Below, one piece after another: positions 11,975-23,462 of a DNA stretch of 64,000 bases (within the stretch, counting starts at the first letter, position 1; each line of letters begins with the position of its first letter). The notes under the pieces are model-generated. The model made no database searches and was not told the origin of the DNA. It was given only the letters and a program-made list of their open reading frames with translations. Origin of the DNA: Septoria linicola (taxonomy: Eukaryota > Ascomycota > Dothideomycetes > Mycosphaerellales > Mycosphaerellaceae). Position numbers and translations under genes: made by a program. The stretch lies in assembly GCA_024114885.1 (NCBI GenBank), contig CP099428.1, positions 310,001 to 374,000 of the forward strand. Direction: 5' to 3'.

Positions 11975-13543
11975 ATGGACACTGTCACTGCTGTTCAAGC
12001 AGGTTGGGAAGCATGTGACAAGATCGATACACTGTTCATCCTAGTATGCACTGTGTTCTGCTGGCCTATCATTCCCGCCGTGAGTCTCACCAGGCTTTTG
12101 CACGATGTCAACTTACCATAGTCTCAGGTGGGCATAGCATACTCTGGGTACTCGTGGAAGCGCAATGGACTTACCTCATTCATGCCCTCCATCTTGACCG
12201 TAGCAGTCTGTTCGATACAATGGTTTGTGGTCGGGTACACTCTGGCTTATGGAGATGGCGGCGCGGTCTTTGGTGACTTCAAGCATGCTTTCCACATTGG
12301 AGTCCTGGCCGAGCCTGTCGGAACCATACCAGCAATCTTGTTCAGTGAGTTTCAGCTGGTGTTTGAAGCGACGGTCTGCGCAATTGCAATCGGAGGAGCG
12401 TGCGAGCGTGGCAGATTGCTACCACTGATACCATTTATCTTTGTGGGTCCGTTCCTAAGCGTATGATTCCTGCAGCTAATGGATACAGCTGTGGGGTACG
12501 TTCGTCTACTGTCCGCTCGCCCACATGGTCTGGGGAGGTGGCTACCTCGGTGGGACACTCGGAGTCCTGGACTTCGCTGGAGGTGAGTTACACCATTAGC
12601 TGCCACTAGAGGTTCGTTGGACTAACAGTGGAGAAGGCACACCGGTGCACATATGCTCTGGAGCGACTGCGACGGCGATGAGCATATATCTCTCCTACCC
12701 ACTGTTCCGCTCGAAGGCCTCCAAGTCACGGACACCATCTCACATCCGACTGCATAGCCCTGGTAACTCGTACTCACAGATGATCGCCATGATCATTATC
12801 TGGGGCTCGTGGCTTGCTTTTGATGCCGGGACGACACTCAGTCTTACCTTCCAATCCGTTCTGGCTCTCTGTGTGACGAACTTGTGTGCATCCGCTGGAG
12901 CCTTGACATGGTCATGCATAACATATTTCGAGACCGGAAGATGGTCCATCGACTCCGTCTTCATGGGAGCACTGGCCGGCTTGATCATGATCACGCCGTC
13001 AGCAGGCTTCATCGATATGCCGACATCGCTGCTCTTTGGCTTTGTCGGAGCTCTGGTCATGAGACAAGCTTTACGCATCAAGTTTACCGAGCTCGCTCGA
13101 AAGTGGCGTTGGGTAGATAATGGTGACACTTTCGCGACGCATTGTGTTGGAGGTGCCTTGGCAACGATCATGACAGGACTCTTCGCTCAGAAGAAGGTCG
13201 CGGCCTACGGCGGCGTTGAGGTGAATGGAGGCGTCTTCTTCGATGGCAATGTGCGGCAGGCATGGGTGCAGGTTGTCGAGGCGCTCATCGGCTTCACCTG
13301 GGCATTTGCGGGCTCGTATGCTATCATCGCACTGATCGATTGCGTGCCTGGTCTGGAAGTGCTGGCTACAGACGAGTAAGTGTACCGATGCTCATTAAGT
13401 TCAATCATGCTGACCCTTTTTGCAGGGAGATCAGATCAGGTCTGGATTTCAACCAGACAGAAGAGACATTGTTCGGCGAGACCGATGAGGAGAAAGAGTA
13501 CTCGCCAATCGCTCACTCTACTGGGATCGAAGCGGTTGCGTAG
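11975..13543 (+). CDS. Ammonium transporter, Mep/Amt/Rh family
   Basis: Exons 11975-12079, 12128-12442, 12489-12582, 12637-13375 and 13426-13543 give 456 residues. The N-terminus (ACDKIDTLFILVCTVFCWPIIPAVGIAYSGYSWKRN) is the typical first helix and loop. DFAGGTPVHICSG carries the conserved Asp and the first pore histidine; DTFATHCVGGALATIMTGLFA carries the second, so the twin-His pore of high-conductance Amt proteins is intact. Eleven membrane helices are expected, with a cytoplasmic acidic tail (EETLFGETDEEKEYS) that could be a regulatory target. It imports ammonium at the plasma membrane under nitrogen limitation. A Mep2-like sensor role cannot be decided from sequence. It ends 61 bases from the SDR gene, tail to tail. 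Confidence 0.95.
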
Positions 13544-13604
13544 ACTTAGTTTGGATCGCTTCATATCGTGACGCGGTCACTGCCGCTGCAGCTTCTGAAT
13601 CGAA

Positions 13605-14522
13605 CTATTGGGACAGATAGCCACCTTCGACAGGTAGAGTATGCTAGGAGCGAGGTCAGTCTAGATTTAGCGGACTGCATGTGCCTCACTCACTCCTGTA
13701 ACCCATTGAGCATCCTCACTGGCGAGGAAGACAGCAGCTCTGGCAAGATCCTCTGGCTGTCCAAGTCCACGGAAAGGATGCTTTCCAAATAATTTGCCTT
13801 TGGCTACCGCGTCCTGCCATAGCGGTCCAGTCATAGATGACTCGGTATAGCCTGGCGCCAGTCCATTCACATGTATTCGGTGTGGCGCGCAATCTAGCGC
13901 AGCAGCTCTAGTAAAGTTGAGCACTGCTCCTTTCGAAGCACAGTACGCTGCAGTATGATCGGCACCAACGTATGCCAGAATTGACGCCGTATTGATAATC
14001 CAACCTCGATCGCCACTCGCATGTGGTGTCTGTCTGAGCATCTGCTGTACAGCATACTTCGTCCCCAGGAACACTCCTGTTGAATTGACGTCCTGAGTTC
14101 CTTGCCAAACGTCCAGTGGAACCTCCCATACTGGGCGGAACTTCTTGGCCTCTAGAGACACGCCGGCATTGTTGAACATCACGTCAAGTCTGCCAAACTC
14201 TTTCACGGCTGCCTCCACGACTCCCTCTACCGACTCTGGTTTCGTAACATCCACTTTGGCGAACATGGCACTGCCACCAAGATCTCGGATCCTCTCGACA
14301 GTCGTTCCATTTTCTTCGCTACTACCCTCGTAGCGAGTCGTCTCTCGAATGTCAGCACAAACCACCTTCGCACCCTCCTTCGCGTAAGCAAATGCTGTCG
14401 CTCTTCCAATACCCGACGCAGCACCCGTGATCTGAAGTCTGAATTAGCTTGATCTTACTGGCAGTCCTCGACATAGCACTTGCAATGGCTACCTTGTTGG
14501 CGAGCCGCCCCAGTGAAGACAT
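13605..14522 (-). CDS. Short-chain dehydrogenase/reductase with a GC-AG intron
   Basis: Three exons (14522-14484, 14431-13694, 13643-13605) give 271 residues, the classical SDR size. The first 39-nt exon reads MSSLGRLANKVAI and joins ITGAASGIGRA, restoring the TGxxxGxG cofactor motif. That junction needs a GC donor (GCAAGT), a known minor splice class. NNAGV and the catalytic YCASK are present. The last exon of 13 codons restores the usual tail, VTGHTLPVEGGYLSQ; without it the frame would read into a short unrelated tail. It is an NAD(P)H-dependent oxidoreductase acting on an unknown small molecule. The similarity of the tail to glucose/3-oxoacyl reductase-type SDRs is generic. Confidence 0.92.
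14432..14483 (-). other. GC-AG intron of the SDR gene
   Basis: The 52-nt intron starts GCAAGT and ends CAG with a GCTAAT branch-like site inside. No GT donor nearby restores the conserved glycine motif, so the GC donor is the best reading. Confidence 0.75.
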
Positions 14523-15504
14523 CGTGAAGGAGTATGGATCGAAAAAGACCCATATGATAAGGCAAGCTGGGAGTCTCTACAGATCTGTGAAGAAAGGTTC
14601 AGATCTCGTGAGGGCTTCTCTGAGGCTGCATGGCTACTACTTAGTCCAAGCTCTGCTCTCTGCTGGCAATGCAGCTGTTGCGGGTTTCTGTGCAAGTTAG
14701 GCATGCGGGAGCTCGCCTAACTAGCTTTCTTCGTCCAGAGCTCCAGGTGGGGTCAGGCAGGTGAGGCGATCTTTGCACTTGCCGTAAATTTGTGCATTTT
14801 CCAACGCTGCACAAGTATCCCTTCCAAGCAGATTTCAGAGGAAATAAAAACCTGGACTACTGCAAATTGGTCTTTGCATTGCGCGACAGCATAGCATGAA
14901 GCTCGCCTGTCTTCCGGCGAGTTATTCGCTGCCGTGCAATTAGACGCGCCACTGCTTTTCATGAATTCTAAGTCATCGAAGCAAATCTGCTATGCATTCA
15001 CTATGGCATGCACTTTGTTCGGCGACATAGCTTGCTGGTCGCAGCTGAATTGCCAAGTCAGCTAACGCAGCATGCTCTCCATCTGTACATTTGGTTGAGG
15101 CTGCTCTCATCTTGGAGCACATCAATGGAGATGCCTGCCACGTCAGATCTCTTCAGCCGATATACATGTAGGATCAGTCGAATGTTCCATGGAGCAGTAC
15201 GTCACCGGTCACCGTGGTAGTCCGGAGTAGGTTCGTGCTTGTTGTAGGAAAATTGGACCGAGCATACGCAGATGAACAAGATCCTGAACCTGGGACTCTC
15301 GCACCGCCAAATATCCTCGAGGGGTTCGAGGACTTAAAGAACTTTAATATTGTGCGTTGCATGATTGTGGAAAGAGGAGAAAGTCTTGATGAGTGCTGCT
15401 TCGAAGAGAGCCAAGAATCTTCACTTGCCAAGGCGCTAGTGCACACGAGTAATATCACACTTCATATTTGTAAAGGAACAAGATCATAACATCAATTGGT
15501 ATCA
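14523..15504. other. Intergenic, one weak open frame
   Basis: A + strand frame at 15214-15486 (91 codons, acidic, with DLKNFNIVRCMIVERGES) looks somewhat protein-like but has no partner exons or recognisable family. Nothing else is seen. Promoter elements of the SDR gene presumably lie at the left end. Confidence 0.35.
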
Positions 15505-15668
15505 GGCCGTTTGGCCGAGCGGTTAAGGCGTCGTCTTAAGGTGTTGTTATTCGATTAGAATACTCACGTTCGGCGATTCGAAAGGTTCGTCCAGCGCTCA
15601 AAGCCTCAATCCCCTCAAACATAAATTAACAACAATACAGAGCGCAGGTTCGAGTCCTGCAGCGGTCA
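15505..15668 (+). tRNA. tRNA-Leu (AAG), intron-containing, unusually long
   Basis: The 5' half starts GGCCGTTTGGCCGAGCGG (A-box match) and leads through GGCG, stem TCGTC and loop TTAAGG, giving anticodon AAG. The 3' half has T-arm GCAGG-TTCGAGT-CCTGC (perfect B-box core) and acceptor AGCGGTC pairing with GGCCGTT, then discriminator A; the CCA that follows appears coincidental. GGCGA at about 15572-15576 can close the anticodon stem, implying an intron of about 30 nt after position 37. The distance from there to the T-arm is then about 65 nt, far longer than a Leu variable arm. Part of it is a 48-nt segment bounded by direct repeats AGCGC (15593 and 15641). It may be a longer or second intron, or a disrupted gene. 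Confidence 0.7.
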
Positions 15669-16307
15669 CCAATTCAGTGTACATAGGCCACTTGTTTTTT
15701 TGTTGCTCTGCTCTGCTTTTGGTACTGTATTACTATGTCCAACCTTTTTCGCAGTCTGCGAGTAGGCTTCAGACTTTTGAGGTTATGACACAAGAGTAAG
15801 CGAGGAGCACCAATATGCAGCCTGGAGACTGTTGTATTGCATTGCTAGATGGAAGTCATCAAGCGTGAGAGACACCATCATTCAGGGCTCCCTTCCTAGC
15901 ATCGTAGAATGTACGAGCACTTCAACCTCACCCTTCTCGAATCATGCAACACTCGCTCACAAGCACACGACCACAATGAACATCCGAAACATCCGTAATC
16001 AACCCATGTATTACTAGTAATATACATTGGTCTACCTTCAAAACAACAGAACAATCCCTCGTCGTCGTGACAGTCTTTCCTCTATGTGCTGAGGACCAGC
16101 AAATGATAGCTTTTCATCTGTATCAGAACACCATCCCATGCATGCCATTGCCGTTGCCCTTCTATTTCCCCTTTGGTGCTCGCCACTTCTTGGGCGAAAA
16201 CACATATATGCAGATTTGCTGATGTACCGTCCGTTTCCATCATTACGCTGAAATTGCAGGACACAAAAAGAATGAAAGCGCATGTCAACCAGCTTCTACT
16301 GACGTAA
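15669..16307. other. Intergenic, no gene recognised
   Basis: Contains the T-run TTTTTTTGTTG just after the tRNA at about 15692-15702, a plausible RNA polymerase III terminator. No protein-coding signal is visible. Confidence 0.5.
15692..15702 (+). terminator. Probable Pol III terminator of tRNA-Leu
   Basis: A run of seven T begins about 24 bases after the discriminator base, the usual kind of Pol III stop signal on the coding strand. Confidence 0.5.
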
Positions 16308-17276
16308 TCAGAAGTTGCTTGCAGTGTTGACGTGCGGCTGCTGGTATCGCTCCAATCCAGTTCCTCCGGCCAGCTGGGCCGAAGCTCGCTGCTCCTTTCG
16401 AATGCTATCGTTCTGCGAATCGTTGTATGGGTCCGCAGCCGCTGCTGCTGCCTTCTTCTTGCCCCAGATTCGCCATGCCACAATGGCGATACCTCCAACG
16501 AGAATAGCTCCGCCGATGCCTCCAACCACACCACCGATGATCTTTTTGGAGCTGGATGATAGTCCGCCTCCTCCACCGCTGCCACCGTTGCTGTCCTGAA
16601 TCGATGGTGCGATGGTTGCAGTGGCGAATCCCGTTGTGCTGGCGACGACTCGTTGCGTGGTGGCTATCGAGCTCATCACTGATCCATCAGAAGTGTAGAA
16701 TGACGTGTATGTCGAAGCGATCGTCTGTGATGTGACCAATGGAGAAGTAACGACTGTCGCACTGGAGAGAGTCGATCGATTGATAGTCGTTGAACCCAGA
16801 TCAACAACCTCGCTAGAGCTGCTTGCTCGCGTAGTGACAGCCGTCGATGTGGCTACTCGGGACGTCACCGTCGATCCATCTGCGTTTGTGGTCGTTACTT
16901 CGATCGAGGTCGGGATCGTTGTGGTTTCAGGCGCCGCTTCTGTGGTGGGCGTAGTCTCGACATTTGATGAAGGTGTGGTGCTTTCCTGTGCAGTCGTAGG
17001 AGACGCCTCGGAGGTTGGCTCTGTGGTTGGAGTGGTCTCCTGTTGAGTTGATGATGGAACAGACTCGCTTGTAGGCTCAACTGTTGAGCTGGGAGAATCC
17101 GACATGGTCGTTGATGATGGTGTTGTTGTCTCGCTAGCAGTCGTAGTCACACCAGTACCTACAGCCTGTCTCTTGTTTGGAATAATGCCGCCAGGAATCT
17201 TGTTCGCATCAATTTGAGCGAATCCAAAGAAAAGAGAGAGCATGACTGCCGCTGGACTGGCAACTTGAGGCGTCAT
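16308..17276 (-). CDS. Ser/Thr-rich single-pass cell-surface protein (Mid2/WSC-like architecture)
   Basis: A single exon of 322 residues. The N-terminus has a signal peptide (AAVMLSLFFGFAQI). About 200 residues of Ser/Thr/Val-rich sequence follow with many TTP, SSS and TTT runs, suited to O-mannosylation. A Gly/Ser hinge (NGGSGGGGG) precedes one membrane helix at about residues 248-271 (IIGGVVGGIGGAILVGGIAIV). A basic stop-transfer stretch (WGKKK) and a short cytoplasmic tail of about 50 residues follow. The layout matches fungal wall-stress sensors and related mucin-like surface proteins; no WSC cysteine domain is present. A sensor role is inferred from architecture only. The intronless frame is much longer than anything on the opposite strand. 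Confidence 0.85.
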   Translation of the reverse strand: MTPQVASPAAVMLSLFFGFAQIDANKIPGGIIPNKRQAVGTGVTTTASETTTPSSTTMSDSPSSTVEPTSESVPSSTQQETTPTTEPTSEASPTTAQESTTPSSNVETTPTTEAAPETTTIPTSIEVTTTNADGSTVTSRVATSTAVTTRASSSSEVVDLGSTTINRSTLSSATVVTSPLVTSQTIASTYTSFYTSDGSVMSSIATTQRVVASTTGFATATIAPSIQDSNGGSGGGGGLSSSSKKIIGGVVGGIGGAILVGGIAIVAWRIWGKKKAAAAAADPYNDSQNDSIRKEQRASAQLAGGTGLERYQQPHVNTASNF

Positions 17277-19063
17277 AAGCCGAAGGGGCGTGAGTCTAGG
17301 ATAGACTCTGTCCAGTTGGCGATGAGACTTCGCAGATCACTATTGGCGGCAATCCAAAATTACGCACACTCACACTTTTGTTGAGGCTGGCCGTTCAACA
17401 AGTGAGGAAATGCTCGATTAAAGAGGTATACAATGAAGATATCCAAATGGTCCAAGATGGTCGAGCTGAAGGGTGAACAAGCGAATGAATACGATCTAGC
17501 TCGTAGTGCTACTGATCGAAAATGTGGAAAGTAGAGAGAGAACGAGCATGACCTTGCAACTGCGAGAGAAATCGATTGTCAGCTCCGCCACATGCAAAAG
17601 CCCTGCCAGGTTTGCCGGACAGGCGCTTCCGGCGGATCTATTTCAGACTTTCTCGCGTGCAGCGCTGTGCTACTTGGGGCTAGTCTTTGTGGACATCGTG
17701 ACGACTGCTTCCACCGAATACGAGTCTCCCAGTCGTGGACCTTTCATCAACCTGTGGGCTGCCAACGAGATGCACAACTGCAGCACACCTCGCTCGGTGC
17801 AGCTGCATAGAAGTGTCGGACGTGCAACTTCAGTGTAACGCAAGTGTGTTGAATGGTGTGGTCCCACGGAATAGTCAAGACATTGAAAGCTCACCGGAAC
17901 CGTTGTACCGACCGTGGCCTGTGTCAACGCGCAATAGTCTATGCGAATATGAGCAAGCGTCTCTACACAATCCACCACCAGACACTTCCATCTACATCTC
18001 ACGAGCATGCACCGGACTTTGATTAGGAGAACGAAGCAATATCGGGCCTCGTCTACCCAAGCGTTGGCTCTGTGTATCTCTGCCTTCGGACGTGTCAGTA
18101 GGACGGGCAACAGGCAGCCCGTGCAATCCAAGGCTTGACTCGAAGCACGCTCCAAAACGCCCAGCAAGACGCGTCCACTATGCTGACGAGCTGCCAATGG
18201 CCAGTCGACAGACTCAAAGCTCTTTTACATTGTTGGGCTCTGAAAAAGTCGTCTTCTGCGACAAGCACTCTAAGTTAGCTCCGACGTAAAGCACGTTGCC
18301 GATCGTCTGCCAGACTTCTCTCGCGCTGAGATCTCGATGTTGGAGCTTGACAACAAATACTATTTCCGCCTTGCATAACACCAACTCCGACACATAGAAC
18401 GAGCAGACTTACTCTATACGATGCGGATCATGCTGCCGGAACAGGCTAGATACACTAACACGACACATTCTGTGCTTGCACGACTACTGTCAGACTGTTT
18501 CAAGCAGTACACTGCAGCTCAATGTCCTATCAGGCACACCCATACACATTGTTCGCAGACATCCACAGCGTAAGCTCTCGCTGACAAGACCTCCGAAGCT
18601 TCCGTCTGAGCATGCCCATTCCATGCCAACTCAATCTTGCAGCCAGCCAGCGCAAACACCTGGTCTGACCTGCCAAGGCTGTGGCGGAAGTCCAGCAAAT
18701 AACAGAGGCGTCATGCTGAATATTCTCCGGTACGAAAAAGGTAATTGCATTTGCGGATGTGGACGTTCTGCACATGTTTTGGCATAACTTACCCTCAATC
18801 ATACCTTGTCATCAAGCAATGGAGAGGGAGTACAGTACTGCGTTCCCATAATCAACGGCAAGTCCAACAGAATTCACCACACTTGACTTTCGATTTCCGA
18901 CTATACATACCAAGGAAATCACTTTCCATCCTAGGCATGATTCCCTACCATGCCGCTCGCAGACATGCAGCTCGGGATATACGAACTACACTGACCATTG
19001 TATCATTTTTCTCGCACAATCGAAAAACCCCATCAGCCAAATCCTCACCACCACTAGCCCCAA

Positions 19064-19085
19064 GCCAGTCCAGTCCAGTCCAGTC
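19064..19085 (+). repeat. CCAGT microsatellite
   Basis: About four to five tandem copies of the pentamer CCAGT in a non-coding region. Confidence 0.85.
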
Positions 19086-19431
19086 ACTCCACAGCCACGA
19101 CGAGGTTTCACGAAAACAGACACAATGATCGATTGACAGCTTAGACGACTCGATAGACACTATACAGTGCTCATGGCCACCCTCTCGGTCCAAATCGGCA
19201 CCTCACAAAGACGGCATCCTCACGCCCAATAGCCTCTCCTACCCTTGTTCCTCACCTCAGTATGCTACCAATTTCCCTCTGCTCCTGTTTTCTGCTCTCT
19301 TGCCAACCAGTCTTCATCTCCAAATCGTCACACAGCCCCACTGTGTCTTCCCTTCGCGCCCTCTTTCGACCTCTATTCCAACCTCAACCTCAATCACTAT
19401 CCAACGGCCAACATCCGTTCCGTATCCCCAG

Positions 19432-19436
<5 letters not shown>

Positions 19437-19463
<27 letters not shown>
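19437..19463 (+). repeat. TC dinucleotide microsatellite
   Basis: About thirteen uninterrupted TC units within a pyrimidine-rich tract. Confidence 0.95.
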
Positions 19464-20281
19464 TCCCCCATCCAGGACCCCCTCCATCTCAGCTCACCAC
19501 CCAACCAAAAAAGAACCTGCTATCAACGTGTCCATCTCGGTCTCAACTTCGGCTTCGAAGCCACCCACGGCGCATGCAAGAAATATCCCGTAAGCCTAAA
19601 GATTATGTAGATTCGAAACGACGAAGACGCGCGAAAAAAGAAAAAAAAAACCGCGACAAGGAAAAGAGCGTGTCTGAGAGGAGGAGGAGGAGGAGAACAA
19701 CATCACACGCAGAGAAGGAGAAAGGCTTAGTTAGGGTTGAAATCACTAAACTTCTGGGACGCCGACAACATCATCATCGATCCTCCATCACTACTTTACT
19801 CAACTAATGCCTTCAAGTTCCCGAGTATAATTGAGCATTGTTTGCATGACTGCACAGGCATACGTTGCGAGGTGCGGTCGTGGTTGGAGAATAGGTCGAA
19901 GTAGTGAATTTTTTGGGAATATGCCTATGTTTGGCAAAAAGACGGACATGGATGCGCCTGATCCAAACTCAGAATTCCCGCGAGAGAACATATGGGAGCA
20001 GCACATTGTGAGTAGTAGGGCAGGAGAAAGACCCAGCGCAGCAGTACAGATATGGAGCAGCACGATGATCAAACGGAAGAAGAGAGCGGTTCAATAATGG
20101 ACATCCCTTTTGCTTTCTTCCAACAAGCCTCTAGACTATCTGGCGAACACCACCTCCATCACTCCCCTCCCCACCAAACAGACTCTTGTCCAGAATGGAA
20201 GTAGAACCAGAAGACAACGACCGCTCACAACGCTGGCTCGCTCGCTAAACAAGAAATTTCAACCCAAGCTGACCCTCAATC

Positions 20282-22554
20282 TCACAACATCATACTCCTC
20301 CTCCGACTCGCCATCCTCACTCCATGACCCTGCGCAGCAGCCGAAGAGGAAGTCTCAGCACTCGCTACACTCTTCACCGTCCTCTCAGGAGCAACAGCAA
20401 CAGAAGCAACCTTCGGCACACTACTATGCCGTCGATGACTCGTCCTCGTAGTGGTCTTCACCTCTTCCACACTCGCTGGTGAACTACTCTCCTTGAATTC
20501 ATACAGATCCAACTCCTCCAACCTCTTCGCCGCCGCATCTACAGCTTCCGTCGAAGCCGTCGAGGGAGGCGGACTGATTCTCTTGTCGAGCGCTTCGCGT
20601 CTTTTCCTAGAATTCGCGAGGAGAGTCGAGATGGAGCCTGATGTGGAGGAGGGACGGGAGGCGACTTCGATGTTGTCGCCCATGTCTGCAGAGAGAAGGA
20701 GACTGGAAGGTCGTGAGGGCGAGAGACGGGGAGATGGTCGGGGTGATAGATGGGGGCCGTCGTCTGTAGTGAGGTGTCGGAGGGGTGAGCCCATGCTTTC
20801 CCTGCTTAGACTGCTTGTGTGAGGAAGACCGCTCCACGAGGGCTCGTCAGCATGCTCTTCCTTGATCTTCACGACGCCCGAACCAGTCCGTTTCGATGTG
20901 GTTGACGAGGCGCTCATCACCCTTCGGTGGTCATGGAGCCCGGATATGGCATCGGCCATCTTCTTGTCGGGTCGTCGCATCTTGGCTACGAGAGATGGCT
21001 CGGCATAATTGACTGCTGATCGTGCTCGGCGGGATGGTCGTTGTCCGCCTTCTGTCGTATTACTGATCGTGGAGAGATCGGAAGGCGGAGGTGTATCGCA
21101 TCCGCCATTTTGTTGTGCTGATGGTTGGGATGTAGCGGGTGAGAATAGGTCCAGTGCAGCAGGAGTCTGAGGGATCAAGTCTGCCGATGACGGTCGAGGC
21201 GGTGGGATGTCTACCGTGCTGACAATGTCATCCTGTGTTGGTGGTATAGGAATGGAGGAGACGGAAGAGACTCGACGGCTGCCTCGTGAAGATGGGCGAT
21301 CTTTTGCTGCTCCGAGCTTTGGAGGGCCTGGCTTTTTCAAGTCGTCCTTCTGTGTTTCCTCTACCACTCTGCGAGTAGTCTTGATGGGGGACATATTCGT
21401 GCTCTTGTCACCGAGGACTCTCCTTGCTGGCTTCACTGGCGATACCGGCCGTTCGATCTCCTCTGCGGGAGCCTTGATATCAACAGCCTCAGGCTCGGTC
21501 TCGTCTGGGGCGGGCTGAACAGCAGACGCCCTCCTGCTGAAAGTGAAGTCACCTGAGGCAGGTGGCTTAATCGGCTTTTCAGTGTCTCGATCGGCCAGCT
21601 TCCTCTTCGCGCCTGTCCTCAGCATTGTCGAGGGCGCCTCATCCACCTTGTCAGGACTGTGCGCCATGATCGATGATCTCCTAGACTCTCGTGGTAGAGA
21701 TGGGTCCTTTCTCTTTCTCCTCGTCTCAAGATTGATGGTTGGCAGTAGTTCGTCCTCTCCATTGTTCTCGTCGCCCTCTTCTTCCACCTCCTCTTCCTGA
21801 CTCAGCTTCGGCAGCTCATCAAAGTGAGCGACCGGTGGAGGACCCAGATCAGGACTGCCTGTTGCCGCGCTTCCATTGCTCAACCGGATCTGCCTGACCT
21901 CCTCCTCGTCCAGCGTCCGTCGCGGAAACATCTTATCTTCTGCGATGGTTGGCATCTGCGTCTCCTGCATCAATTCCGCCAGCGGCTGCCGTTCTCGATA
22001 CTGCTGCCTGCTCGGACTCAGGATGCGAGCCTGTTCGGGCACCTTCCTCGTGTCCTCCACTTCATCCTCATCCATGCCGTCAATGAGGCCACTCAGCTCT
22101 GCTAGCTTCGCTTTCAGGTCATTCTTGACCCGCCGTGCCGCTGCATTGCTCGCCTGCATGCGCGCATTGTAGAGCTCATTCTGCAGATTCAGCACCTGTT
22201 CGCGCAGATCCAAGTTGTCGCCCAGCAATTTGCTCACTTCCAGCTCCAGACTTCGGATGCGCAAGGACTGCGTGGAATTGTTCTTTGCGAGCTCTCGGTT
22301 TTGTCGAATGAACCTGCGTTTTACTTCGGCCAAGTCAGCGGGTGGAGGTATTTTGTCGGGCCTCGACTTGGTACGCATGGCAGGTGTGGTATGTATGCGC
22401 AAGGCAGTGCAAGTGGTGGTGATGATGACAATGATGAGGTTCACTTACAGACTTCCACGCTCTCCGCTCCTGCAATGCCGACTCCATTGACCAGAGATGT
22501 TGCCGTGGCCGCAACAGCAGCAGGTGCGATGGGCGGCTCGTTCAACCGCGCCAT
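20282..22554 (-). CDS. SGO1: Shugoshin (centromeric cohesin protector)
   Basis: Two exons, 22554-22449 and 22323-20282, give 715 residues. The first exon reads MARLNEPPIAP..., the usual fungal shugoshin start. The splice joins SVEV to LKRRFIRQNRELAKNNSTQSL, the conserved N-terminal coiled coil (about residues 36-110) that binds PP2A. The middle is long, charged and disordered. The shugoshin C-terminal motif RPSRRARS...YAEPSLVAKMRRPDK sits at about residues 464-490 and binds phosphorylated H2A at centromeres. The protein guards cohesin and chromosome bi-orientation. The intron is 125 nt, about twice the local norm, and its right part is open in frame with its own ATG at 22444, so retention could give a different N-terminus. 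It is head-to-head with DAD2. Confidence 0.95.
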
Positions 22555-22978
22555 GCCATGCACGAAAGTTGCGCGTGAGTCTACCACCGGGAAAAAGTGA
22601 TGTCAAATTATCGCTGTGGTGGGTGGGATGTCGCTGGTCGTAGTATAGTTGCAATCGATGTATGTTCCAGCACTATCCTATCATTGAACGATAGTCTCAA
22701 ACAATCGCCGTTTCTCGTCAGCAAATGTTCGAGTCCCGTTTGGGGCTTGGCTCGAAATGTGGTTGCTTGCTGTTTACGCGCCGAACACTGTGTGCTGGTC
22801 GCAAGGTGCGACGGGAAGCTTTTCGCTTGTGACGGCCGCTAGACCAAGGTAATGCAGCTTTTGCCGACACACGAAACGCGTGCGACCTGCTGTCTGTAAG
22901 TTAGCGGGGTCTGCGTATCACACGGCAGTCAATCTTCAGATTCAATGACATCGATGAGACACTGCTGCGATAGAAGCA
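22555..22978. promoter_or_regulatory. Bidirectional promoter of shugoshin and DAD2
   Basis: 424 bases separate the two start codons of the divergent kinetochore genes. No TATA box or clear cell-cycle element (such as MCB ACGCGT) was confirmed; the short 22746-22900 part is CG-rich with GAAACGCG-like words. Confidence 0.45.
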
Positions 22979-23462
22979 ATGTCCTACGCTCCTCGTCCAA
23001 CATCCGGCATGATGCGCCCATCTTCCGGGCTGGGTGGGCATCATTCGACCAATTCACAATCCTCAGTCCTGCAATCGCGCATCAACGAGAAGAAGCTGGA
23101 ACTGGAGAGTCTGAAGCAATTACGCGACTTGTCAGCAGGCCTGGCAGGACAGATGCAGCAATTGGAGGAGAAGTTGGGCACGTTGAGCAATGGCACGGAA
23201 GCAGTCGCGGCCGTCATGGCGAATTGGAATACCGTGCTGAGAGCGATACATATGGCTAGTGGTACAGTCTTCGCGTTTGCTCTGATTTTGGTGATCTGCT
23301 AACCGTTTCCTAGCCGCCATACCGAAGCCGAAGGCGGACGGAGACGAGCAGCAAGCCGAGGAGGAGGCGAAACCACAGCTACCATCGACGCTTGTGCGCA
23401 TTCCCATCGAGCAGGCCGAAGATGCGAAGAAGCAGTTGCAGGAGAGCCAGACGGGCGATTGA
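22979..23462 (+). CDS. DAD2: DASH/Dam1 complex subunit Dad2
   Basis: Exons 22979-23261 and 23314-23462 give 143 residues. After a low-complexity start, residues about 28-95 form the Dad2 helix (SVLQSRINEKKLELESLKQLRDLSAGLAGQMQQLEEKL), with the conserved ending NWNTVLRAIHMAS. The C-terminal exon is a short acidic/Pro tail (LVRIPIEQAEDAKKQLQ). Dad2 is part of the microtubule ring that links kinetochores to spindle ends. The intron (52 nt, ends TTTCCTAG with CTAAC upstream) joins AGT-G to CC. Length fits the family (about 110-150 in filamentous fungi). Confidence 0.93.

Larger units (their letters stand above)
17277..20281. other. 3-kb gene-poor region with CT-rich tracts
   Basis: No gene could be assembled. 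The 19240-19520 part is strongly pyrimidine-rich, like a fungal promoter or leader, followed by a purine-rich stretch at 19610-19700. A + strand frame from an ATG at 19846 to 20097 (EFFGNMPMFGKKTDMDAPDPNSEF) is mildly protein-like and could be an exon of a small gene driven from there, but no start-to-stop model is convincing. Confidence 0.4.

Noticed and set aside
15214..15486. Small acidic + strand gene
   Set aside because: No partner exon, family or promoter support; mentioned only in the gap note.
15669..15671. Encoded CCA end of the tRNA
   Set aside because: Eukaryotic nuclear tRNAs gain CCA after transcription; the genomic CCA here is best read as chance.
19846..20097. Protein-like exon after a CT-rich promoter-like tract
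   Set aside because: Composition is suggestive, but no complete start-to-stop model could be built.
20451..22490. Several + strand open frames across shugoshin
   Set aside because: They are shadows of the long minus-strand coding frame and show no domain of their own.
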